A stretch of DNA of 64,000 bases from Chrysomallon squamiferum (taxonomy: Eukaryota; Mollusca; Gastropoda; Neomphalida; Peltospiridae): assembly GCA_012295275.1 (NCBI GenBank), contig CM022671.1:28076322-28140321 (forward strand). Reading direction: 5' to 3'. The notes beneath the pieces are model-generated. The model was not told the origin of the DNA. It saw nothing but the letters and a program-made list of their open reading frames with translations, and did no database searches. Both the position numbers and the translations under genes were made by a program. Shown one piece after another: positions 53,781 through 64,000 of the stretch (the first letter of the stretch is position 1; the number at the start of each line of letters is the position of its first letter).

Positions 53781-56662
53781 TTAGGTATCCAGTGTAATTA
53801 TTTTACAGGCAGCGAACATTTTACAACAAAGATTGCTAAAAATATTTCATTCAAAATATCAAATATAATATTTAATTTATTGTTGTAACTGATTTAACTT
53901 GTTCTATCACTATAATGTTTGCTGGTATTAAGCTCTTTGATATGATAAATTAAAACTGAGTAAAATAGTTTCATTTTCAGGCATATCTGCATTAAATATT
54001 TCTCAAAATACTATGATCTACAAAAATAATCAGCTATTTGACATTAAATAATAATGGCCTGTAAAAATTATTTTGTTTGGTTATGTTATCAACTCTGTTA
54101 TTTGAAAGTGAAGCTTTTATAATCAGTATTATTTGTGCCATAAAGAGTGTTAACGAGCAATAGCTTTATGTCAAGTTTACTGCTGTCAGATTAATGGTCT
54201 TTTAATGCTTATTAAATAAAAACAAACCTATCACTGCCTTTGAAAAACCTTTATGACACAGCAGAAAAGGAGGACTATGCACCACTTTCTTTTTTAGTTA
54301 AAGTACTTCATTTGAATTTTTTAAATAAAACTATTAATAATCATCTGACAGATGCAGTTTTAAAAGATTTTTTTCTTTCTTTGATAAAGATTTAAAGCCA
54401 CTTAAAGGTCTCTTTTACTACTTATTATATACTAGATGTTTATTTTCCCCTCTCCTTTACTTCTTAAGAGACCTTTTAAAAATGTTACAGAACCAGTAAA
54501 GAAAATTGTATATAATTCTGTTAAATTCACTTGAAATAATTTTACAGGTAATTTGGTACACCTAATCTCATGACAGTATCCATAACATTATTTAACTTGT
54601 TGTTACATTGTACTTTTGAAATGCTGACTGCATGACTGAACTATGCTAGATAAAGCTGAAGAATATCCATGATTAACATATAATAATTTGTATGTGAAGT
54701 TGAGGTTTATGTTTTTGTTTGAAGTGTTTATTTGGATTTAAAATGTTCATCTTTATTTTAATGCTAATGCTAATAGAAATTATTAATTTGTTCTCATATA
54801 TGTGTGATTACTTGTAAAATATTTGAGTTGTATTTTAATTTGTTGCAAATTCAGACACATTATTATTTTATGTTTACAAATAAGACTGAATTACTGATAC
54901 ATGTCTACATCTAACTGAATGCAGAGTAATGCTACTGTTTCTTTATGTAAGTACAATATTTAAAATAAAACAAACAGGAACAAAGTTGCATATGAAGTGG
55001 GGAATTTAAACAAAATTTGTTTTTTATTAATAAATGATGATGTAATTGTGAAAAATTTGTTTTTGGAAATTAGATGCTAAATATTTATTTAAAAAAAGAA
55101 AGTGTTGTTTCTGTTCAAATTAATATTATTTGCTTAAGATCTTAAAGCAATGCATATAAAAATATGTTTTGTTTTGAGGAGATGCCAGATTCATGGAATA
55201 TACGTTGTACATGTTATATATAAAACATCTTAATTTATTTAACTGTAGCTGTTCCTGATTTCAACTATTATAAGCTCAAAGTGATCTGATCTGTGCCAAA
55301 TAATGTATTTTAAGTTTGTAATCAATTTTTAAATTATCTTTTTATCTGTTACATATCACAGTTCCACAAAAGTTTCTAATTTTGAACTTGAACAGATTTT
55401 TTTTGATTTTTTTAAATGTTTCTTGAAAAACATTATTATATATTTAAATGTTTTGGCAGTTAAAGTCATTTGTGAAAATCTAAGTATTTAATATGTTTAT
55501 TATTATAGTTGGGTTTCTTTTTCTTTTTTTAAAACTTCATTCTCCCAATTACATCAAAAGACAGCAACAAATCCATGTCATATACATGTACATATTTTAT
55601 TTTACATTGAAAAAAAAACAACTGTCAAAATGGAAATTAGTCATTTTGTATTGTAATTATCGAATAACAGAATGAACAAATATTCTTTACAATAAAATAA
55701 TTTTAGCTATAAATACATTTTTTAGGTTTTGTCCTAGTAGCAATATGAAAAAGGGTTAAACATTTTTTTTTTAAACCACATTTTGGACTCCAAGTGATAT
55801 CAGATCATTTAGTCAGCAAATAAATATGTACTTTAAATTTGAACGTCTTTATGGTTCAACATTTTATTCATTTTTTATGTTTAAGTGCCTTTTCAATTCA
55901 GGTTTATCCAATGCTATTGCAGTGGATTGTTATACAAAATAAATTATTTTAAAAACCCAGCAAACTGTGTGTTTTGGTGTTTAGGAATGTTTATTCAGGA
56001 CATTTATTTGCATTTGTTTTTACATCTGATAAATTATGTGGCTGTTAAATAAATAAATATCAACATATCTATCAGTATCATGTACTTTAATGATTCACTG
56101 ATCCTGCAGGTATTATGGAGGACAGTAATTTTTAAAAATTGAATGTAAATGTAGACAAATTTGTTTTTGTCAGTGTAAAAAACAAACACATTTTGTATCA
56201 TAAAATATATTCCTCACATATTACCTAAAATTGGTCTAGTCTAGTAATATTACTGTATACTGGATTTTATGTGGATTCACCAGTAATGTCATTATGAGAG
56301 AATAACTGAACTGGACTCTCGTGCATAGCCTGTTAGGCATGGAATTATTGTATGATAAAAAAAATAGGTTTTTTCTTTCATAAACATCTGGATTTGTTTA
56401 ATTTGTCACAAATATCATGCCTTTAATGAACTTTCTCTCATTATTTACATCAATGATCTTTACAGATGAAGAAAAGTCACAGGCATATCTGGACAAATGT
56501 AACCTGATGAAATTACTTTTTTGGTTTTGACCGCAGTCAGTGAGGTTAACATCGGAACTTCCTTACTTGAAACCATGCAAGCAGTTTAATATTAAATTTC
56601 ACCAACAGATCTTTAGTACAGAGAAAAATATTTCTCTGTTTTGTGTATTCCTTTTGATTAAT
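53781..56662. other. Convergent 3' region of the unnamed gene and MED31
   Basis: About 2.9 kb of AT-rich sequence without gene structure. AATAAA-type hexamers occur on the plus strand (for example near 54217 and 55938), so the unnamed gene may have a long 3' UTR. No splice-compatible open frame is seen. Confidence 0.6.
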
Positions 56663-58652
56663 TTATGATGGTTTTTTCTCCTGTTTTTGCTGATTAATTT
56701 CTGCCTGTGTCTGAAGCATTTCCATGCGTTTTCTCTGATAATGCTGCCAGTGTAGAAGTTGTTGATCATCAAGGAATTTGGCACACTGCGCATTCACGAG
56801 CTCTTTACGAAAATGTTCATACTGTAAGAGTTCAAGGAAGTGGAGGCACTGAGGGTATCTGCCAAAGTTAAAATGAAATTAGTAATGAAGACTTATCTGT
56901 ACAGTAAAATTAAGGTCTGAAATCACCTTTCTGTTTGGGATAATAAAACAATGTAAAAAAATGAATGAAATGACACCAAACCTAGTACATGTGTGTGAAC
57001 TTTGTCAGGTTAGTTTCAAATTGGTATTCCTCCCAATAAGTATGTATTTTTTTTAATTTAGACTGGTTTTCAAATTAATATAAATTTGCATTAATGTTCT
57101 CAGTAGACAATGATTTAAGTAGTTAAGAAAAATGATCTATTGCTCCCTCTTGAAGTGCATCTGTAAATAATTTATAAAATCATTGAATTTCTACATTTGA
57201 TTGTAGTTAATAAAGCTCTTTATATTATATAAGCTATTGTCTTCTTTTTAGCAATATCTAACTGAAAAGTCATTTGAACTTACTTTAGAAATTTTGCATA
57301 TTTTTGTTCCTTCCAATACTGAAGATATTTAAGATAATTGATGAAAGCTGGATTTTTGAAATAATTGCGCTGTGCCAAAACTGAAATGTAGAAATAATGT
57401 ACATTAGAAACTACTAAAATCCATAAAGTGCTAACCTAACACAAGGTTACTGTAGATACTGTATTTGTAACAATAACATACGAAGATATGAATGTGAAAT
57501 ATATCAAGTTTCTGTGCTTGTGTGTATATGTCATACAAAGTTATCTTCTCTTTGTCAGTTCTTTCTAGTTGTAAATAGACATATCTAAAATAGAATAAAG
57601 TATTTCAAAGCTTGAGCAAATTATTATAAAATCAGTGTTTTATTAAATAATATTCATTAGTAACATGAATGTCAGTAACTTCCTTGCAGAACTGCTAGCC
57701 ACAGTGTTTATTAGACAAACTTACAGTTGAGATAGTTAGGATTTGCAAGACACTGCACAAACTCCAATTCAACTTGGAATCTGATCTTTTGTTGCTCATC
57801 AGTTTCTAAAATGTTAAACAAAACTTAAAATGTAGTAATTACAACAATGACAACATCTAAAAAAAAGTGCATCAAATATGTATGTATATATTCAAATATA
57901 TTAAAAAATTAATTTGGTTGGTAATCATTAAACAATTAGCAACAAAACAGTAAGATAATACTGTGAAAAAATAATTTTACTTTTGAAATTATTAAATGAA
58001 ACTTTTACTTGACTAATGTGTATCTTCAGTTGTTTGTGATATTTGGTGCTTTGTAATATTTCAGTATTAAATGGTAGTCTTATACCAGTTTCATGTGCAA
58101 ACAATATCTACCACTTCAAGACACCATGACATGGCCACTGCAAAGTGTAATCCCTAGCTAATGAGATACAGGATAATTAAACACTGCAAACAGACTCCAT
58201 TAAGATTACTGCAACTGTATCCATTCTTTTCTCTAACATTAAACATAATTAACTAAGCTATGGCAGTATAGAGATGGCAGGCATGGCAGATCTCTGTGCC
58301 TGAACCAGATTTTATAGTAAATTTATATTAAGAGAATGTAAATTCTTTTCATATGACAGAGGTCTATAATCAGCAAAGGCTGCATTATAATTATATAATA
58401 ATAATGGACGTCAGAATCATTACAGTGATATTATTAGATATTAAAAACCTTTGTCACAGTATGCTACATTAGTTTAGATTGCCTATTTATCAATCATAAC
58501 AGATTTATTGTAATTTGCTGATTATGTCTAGATGACAATGATTCTTGACACTGATACTGTGACAGGCTTTTAAATACTAAATAGCAGTATAACGAGTATT
58601 CACCAGTTCCAGGAACAAATGGCAGTCCTGCTCCTCCTCCTCTTCCTGCCAT
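56663..58652 (-). CDS. MED31: Mediator complex subunit 31
   Basis: Four exons, 58604-58652, 57725-57805, 57284-57380 and 56663-56858, give 140 residues (human 131). After a short Gly-rich start (MAGRGGGAGLPFVPGT) the whole SOH1/MED31 core is present: RFQVELEFVQCLANPNYLNF, LAQRNYFKNPAFINYLKYL, YAKFLKYPQCLHFLELLQYE and FRKELVNAQCAKFLDDQQLL, with HWQHYQRKRM at the end of the core. A Gln/Lys-rich tail follows. MED31 sits in the Mediator middle module at the knob with MED7 and helps RNA polymerase II initiation. Divergent from TSR1 with a very short gap. Confidence 0.98.
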
Positions 58653-58926
58653 TTTGGCAGTGCAAGAATGAACTAATTAATTACGAATCGGCGGTTTCGT
58701 CTTGCGCAAAATCATGAACTGCTTTTAAATAATAATGATTTATTCCAACTTTATTTTAAATTACGCCTGTTTTCTATGAAATACTGTTATTCATTAATGT
58801 GTTACGTTTAATGAAGCTAATCGCTCAATTCTAGACTGTAAACCTTTGCTCTGTTTACATAGTTTACAAACGTTGTTGCGAATTATAGAGAAGAATCAGT
58901 CCAAAAGCACGTGGGAGAAAAGCAAC
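58653..58926. promoter_or_regulatory. Shared MED31/TSR1 divergent promoter region
   Basis: Only 274 bp separate the two start codons. A less AT-rich, CpG-containing patch (ACGAATCGGCGG and TTGCGCAAA, about 58682-58712) lies nearer MED31. An in-frame upstream ATG at 58846 would extend TSR1 by 27 residues but does not look like family sequence. No TATA box is convincing. Confidence 0.6.
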
Positions 58927-61900
58927 ATGGCAGTAGAATCACAACATCAACATAAGCCTGGTGCTTTAAAGCAACAAAACAAATCACATAAACATGGTAG
59001 ACACAGAAGTAAAGGACAGTTAGATCGAGATGCTCAAGGTTTTATTATTTCACTATGTTATTAATAATCTGGAAAATGATCGGCTTGCAAAATAAATAAT
59101 TATTTCGGTCAATCACTCTGGCTACTGGCTACTCGAATTATCACTAACAGTAAAAAGTGCCTTATAGTTATAGTAGGATATGTCACATGGTGTAGTAGGC
59201 CAGTTAGTCCATTGAATTCATTTTATTTATATTTTGCCCATCAACAATAAGTTTGATAGGCGAGTAAGATCGAGCGCATGGTAAATATATGTTTCATTAA
59301 TCATTAATTTAATGTAAAAATAATAATATTAATATAGATTATATACTACTTTACTAGATAATAGATATACTAAGATAATAATTCGTTAATTAATATGATA
59401 AATAATGATGGATGTGAGATCTTGCCGAAATTGTTACTAGAGCGAAATTAAAAAGTCATAAAATTCTCACCCCTTAACTTCTGTTTTACTAAAATTAATC
59501 TTAGTTTTTATTAGTTGAAGTCGTCTAAGATTAATTCGAATCTATATATGTAACGGAATTACGGAGATGAATGAATTATTGTCTGTAGAGTAAGGTTATG
59601 ATAATATAAATATTTTTATGATTGTTTGTACTTTTTTTTAATTTTAGGCAGAGTAAATGTGAAAAGTCTCACAAAGAAAAATAAGCAGTTGATGAGAAAA
59701 ATGGACAGACGAAACCAGGTAATGTTTGTTTTTAAATCTGTAATGAAAAGATAGACATTTTATGATAATGCTAAAAAGAAGAAGAAAGTGTGTATACTTA
59801 GATTAATCACAAAGTTAATCTTTAAATAATGTTTGAATTCAAAATTATTTGGTTTGACTTTTTCTTGCCTAGGCCCTTCAGAAAAGAAAGCAGAAAAGAG
59901 ATGAAGTTTTGGAGAAAAAAAGAAGTAGAGGTGGCTATGGAACTCCTCCCCACTTTGTGGTGAATTTCATTTTGGCTTTTAACAGAATCACAAGCTGTAA
60001 ATATTTTGAATTATTTGTTACTCCAAATGTCATAAACAAAATCATAGTCATATTAAAAAAAAAAATATATTAGTAAATATTTTTTTTCTTCTGCAATATT
60101 AAAAAGAAAGTGCTACTGTGGAGAGATTACGATTACAGTAAATCATTTTATAAATGAAGATGTTAACTGTTTTCAGGTTATTTTGGCATTACACAAAAAT
60201 GTTGATCCATTATCAGCTTTAAATCTCCTGAAGCAGTGTGATGAAGAAGTAGATTTATTTCAAAATGAACAAGGAATCACACACATCAGGTAAATATTTT
60301 AGCTGTTTTATATTAAATTGTAGACAGATTATTACTGTGTATCTGTGCGGCATAAAAATAATGAAATTTGTAAACATTGCGTATTATTTTTCAAAAAGTT
60401 ATTTTTGCAGAAAAATAGTGGTATCATAACAATAATGATTAGAATGTATGTGTACATAGTGTAACAACATATTTTTCAAATTAATACTGTCATACCAATG
60501 GCTTCTGTTACAGTTTCTATATATAGAAAGATAGATACAGATACAGATACAGAGATGAATCTATATCCATATATAAATATACAGGTAAATCAAAGATATA
60601 TATAAATATGTAGAAAAATAAATAGATAGATATATATATATATAGATGTGGATATATATACACACACAGGGCTGGATTTCTCATGTAGGCTTTCTAGGCT
60701 AGTGCCTAGGGCGGCAGTTTAGTTACATAAATTTGTATTTTCACATTTGATTTATAAATAAATCCTTATGTAAATGTAAAACCATGTTTTTGCTTTCAAC
60801 TAGATCATAAGTTATAACCATTCATATTTTATAAACTAAGTAGGAAGGGTGAGAAGTGTTGACGAGGGGGAGGTAAAATTTCTTTAGCCTATGGGTGGCA
60901 AGCACATTAAATCCAACTCTGCACATCCATACACATATTGATAGATATATAGATTAAAAATTTCCTCATTTGTCATTTATTGTTTTTTAAATCTAATTTT
61001 AGCATACCCAGATTTAAGCAGCGTACTTCATTTTTCATACCTGAATGTGGAAACTTGATTGCTATATTGGATGCAGTAAAGATCGCTGACTCCCTGCTTT
61101 GTGTTTTGTCTCCAGAAGAAGGCATTGACTCAGCTGGTGAATTCTGTCTCAGCTGTTTGTGTGGTCAGGGAATTCCTTCTGCTACATTTGTTTGTCAGGT
61201 AAATTAGTTTATTTATTGTTAGTAATTCTGAATATACCACATTTTTGTGTATATTGAAATCTCTGTTTCATGCTAAATTAGTTTTATTCTGACAGAAATA
61301 TGATTTTCTTATATCTTGACAATCAAAAGTATTGATATTTTCAGATTTTCTTTGATTAATAGAGAAAAAGTGACTTATCTCTAAATATGAACTAAATACT
61401 TTTTTTTTCTTTTACAGGGCTTCAAGAATTTATCACTAAAAAAACAAGCAGAATCAAGAAAATTAATCCAAAGGAAATTAGAAAAAAGGTCTGAAAACAC
61501 TGTTTTATACGGAAAATTATAGATTTGAAGTTTGTCATAAACAAATAGTTTTATACATGTAGCTGTTTAAGTATGGGTTCTATTTGTTTTAAAAGATGCA
61601 TTGGACAGTTAATGTATTTAAAATATTGAAAAGTCATTGTGTGTATTATTTTTATTTATTACTGTATTAAAATGACAAATTTGTTGAAGGTAAATTTTTC
61701 AACATCTGATTTTGATAGATTTCCTACTGACAAGTTCCATTCTCTGGACACATCCCAGGATGCTTTGCTGATTATGCGGCAAATTACCAATCAGAAGCTT
61801 TGTACCATATATTACAGAGAACACAGACCACATTTAGTTGCAGAGAATATAAGTTTTGAAATGGATGGATCAGAAGTGAGTATTTTTGCTAATAATGTTT

Positions 61901-63774
61901 TAAAATAAAGAATTTAATTAGACAGTTTCGATGAACTAAATGGGATTTTTGTTCTAAAAATTCTATAAATATCAATGTTTCATAGCATGTAGAGATTTTT
62001 TAAGTCTGTAAGATTGAAATTATATACCTGTATTATTTATCAGTTGCATATATTATGATTTTCTTAAAACTGTTGATATCAAACATTTTAGAAATTATAG
62101 TTAGAATTCTTAACAGTTTATGTTTGAATTGTCTTGTCAGGCCTTTGTTTTTTATGTTTTTTTTATATCAAGTAATAATATTAATAAAATCCAAAAATGA
62201 TGGTTTTAAAGTGATATATGTATTTTGTTGACAGAGTGATTTTGGCACTTTGAAAGTAACAGGATATTTACGTGGGCGAGCTCTGTCTGTGAATAGACTA
62301 GTTCATCTGCCTGGTTGGGGTGACTTTCAGCTGAAACAAATAGATTCTCCAGCAGACCCATATCCTCTGTATTCAAAAACAGAAAAACGCAAAAGGAAAA
62401 ATAGTATAGGAGAGGTAATGGTTAAAATGGGTTAAATTTCAGTGTTTTTGTTTTAAGATTCACCAAATTGTTACATTAAAGATAATTAAAATATAAAAGT
62501 AATTTGAAGAGAGGAACCAACTACATAATCATACTAATTTGTGATTGTTGAAAATATTTTTGTAAACATTTTAAGTATGTGTCATTAAACTTCGACTTTA
62601 TTTTTGTAGAACATTGCATACATAATTATTTATGATGGAAAAAATGCCAAAATCACTAATCTGACTTTGTAAATGTATTTTTAATTTTCATTATCTCACT
62701 GCAGTTAGTTATGATTTCTTGTCATACAATATTTAATTATAATGTGATAGAAAAATACATTTACACACACTTATTTGTATTGTCACACTGATATTCTGAT
62801 TTTTTTCTCTTCAGTATTTAAATATTAAATTTATTTAATTTTTTTTCAAATATTTAATTTTAGGACGATGCCAGTATGGAATCTGAAGACACAACTGATG
62901 TCAGGGTATTGGCTGTAGCTGACCAGTCCAAACAAGAATCCCTGCAAGCCGAGGTCATTCCTGACCCACTTGAAGGAGAACAGACATGGCCAACAGATGA
63001 AGAACTTGCAGATGGTAATAATAAAAAATATACCTGTGTCTGAATCTCCTTCTCGTATGGAAATAATATTGATAATACCTTTACTATATTTGTAAACAAT
63101 ATTAAATGATTAAATTTTTCAGGAAGGACAAGCACTTGTAATCAAACTATTTTATAAAATATTGAATAATATTGTCTTTTGTTCCGTATATAATTATGTT
63201 TACCTTTCAAAGCTGAAAGAGAAGCTAAGAAGAAAGTCACCAAGCTAGTCCCCAAAGGAACTTCAGAATACCAGGCTTCATGGATTATAGATAGTGGCGA
63301 TGAAGCAGTGAGTATGCCAAATAAATCTTTGGACAAAATAAATATTATATTGATATCTTAAATTTTAAAAACTTTTTTAAAAAATTTAATTATTTTTATG
63401 TGCATTTTGGGAGAAAAGTTACTATTATTATTATTATTATTATTTTAATATGTTGTATTTTTCTTGAGATTCTGAAATATTATTTAAAACAAATTTTTTT
63501 TTTAGAATTTAAATCTAAAGGAAAATATTTTAAATAATAATACAATATTATTAAAGATGATTGTTAAAGCCATTACCATAATCTGTTATATTGTTGAAGT
63601 AAGAAGCGTCTTCAGAATAGATGGAGTTATATCTTATTTTGACAGAATGCTGAAGATGATGATGATAGCTCAGATGATGATATGGATGCAGACATGCAGG
63701 AAGCAGAGGAAGAGGAGGATTCTGATGAAGAAAAACAGTCGGAAATGGCCGAAGATAATGAGGAATATGACACA
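58927..63774 (+). CDS. TSR1: TSR1 pre-rRNA processing factor, N-terminal part
   Basis: Coding exons 58927-59038, 59648-59718, 59873-59959, 60177-60289, 61003-61198, 61418-61488, 61719-61875, 62235-62414, 62864-63014, 63213-63307 and 63646-63774 join to 454 codons. The gene then continues past a GTGAGT donor off the right edge. The basic start (HKPGALKQQNKSHK, GRHRSKG), the Bms1/Tsr1-type GTPase-like region (ILDAVKIADSLLCVLSPEEG, EFCLSCLCGQGIPS), GYLRGRALSVNRLVHLPGWG, and ESLQAEVIPDPLEGEQTWPT are diagnostic. An Asp/Glu-rich segment ends the visible part. TSR1 is a GTPase-like protein without a working nucleotide site in the family, and it blocks early 40S subunits from joining 60S during cytoplasmic maturation. 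Start chosen at AACATGG (58927). Confidence 0.97.
60667..60921 (+). mobile_element. hAT-like non-autonomous element, copy 2
   Basis: It starts CAGGGCTGGATTT and ends AAATCCAACTCTG, imperfect 13-bp terminal inverted repeats of the CAG(A/G)G hAT type. TAGGCTAGTGCCTAGGGCGG near the left end is typical of widespread hAT-derived MITEs. Flanking 8-bp duplications are imperfect because the left side is a CA repeat. It lies in TSR1 intron 4 and is related to the copy at 7814-8146. Confidence 0.75.
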
Positions 63775-64000
63775 GTGAGTTTTTGTTTTCTTCCTCATTA
63801 GTTTATTTTCTTACATCACCATTGTTTCTTTTGTTTGTTTCCATTCTAAATGAAGTAGAAATTGCAGACAGATGTATATATCATTTTATAGCGAAATTAG
63901 CTGATAACATCATGTTTGTCAGCAATGAAACTACTATAAATGTTAGCAGACCCACAGAATTTAAATTTAAATTTGTGACCAGTACATTTTGTTCTTTTTA

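Noticed and set aside
58846-58926. Upstream in-frame ATG for TSR1
   Set aside because: The added 27 residues do not resemble any TSR1 N-terminus, while the ATG at 58927 has a good context and begins the family-like sequence.

Overview
This is an AT-rich animal nuclear genome window with spliced genes, abundant A/T microsatellites and several non-autonomous DNA transposons. All six genes were assembled by joining exons at GT/AG sites with matching phase. The syntaxin-1 protein reads like lophotrochozoan (mollusc-type) syntaxin, so I favour a mollusc or a close relative. That placement is an inference; nothing in the window fixes the species.

Layout. (1) Minus strand, left edge to 28576: syntaxin-1 (STX1), the plasma-membrane t-SNARE for neurotransmitter release. 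The N-terminal 182 residues are present in seven coding exons with very long introns, and the SNARE motif and membrane anchor lie off the left edge. Exon 6 exists as two tandem 109-nt alternatives, and a partial extra copy of exon 7 follows exon 7. (2) Plus strand, 33718-35774: complete Ran GTPase, 215 aa in six coding exons. (3) Minus strand, 49474-37073: complete CPAP/CENPJ/SAS-4 centriole assembly protein, 1386 aa in 22 coding exons. (4) Plus strand, 51665-53780: an unnamed 323-aa protein in four coding exons. (5) Minus strand, 58652-56663: complete Mediator subunit MED31, 140 aa in four exons. (6) Plus strand, 58927 to the right edge: TSR1, the 40S ribosome maturation factor, with the first 11 coding exons (454 codons) present.

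Transcription alternates strictly: STX1 and RAN diverge, RAN and CPAP converge, CPAP and the unnamed gene diverge, the unnamed gene and MED31 converge, MED31 and TSR1 diverge. The MED31 and TSR1 start codons are only 274 bp apart, which suggests a shared promoter. The genes do not form a common pathway; they are housekeeping loci (nuclear transport, centriole, transcription, ribosome) plus one synaptic gene.

Non-genic content: a ~1.3-kb foldback transposon with ~470-bp arms and a 4-bp target duplication inside the last CPAP intron; a Tigger/pogo-type element and a second mariner-superfamily remnant in STX1 intron 1; two related hAT-like elements (STX1 intron 4 and TSR1 intron 4); and an inverted-repeat element between STX1 and RAN. 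I found no CRISPR array, rRNA, tRNA or bacterial-type operon.
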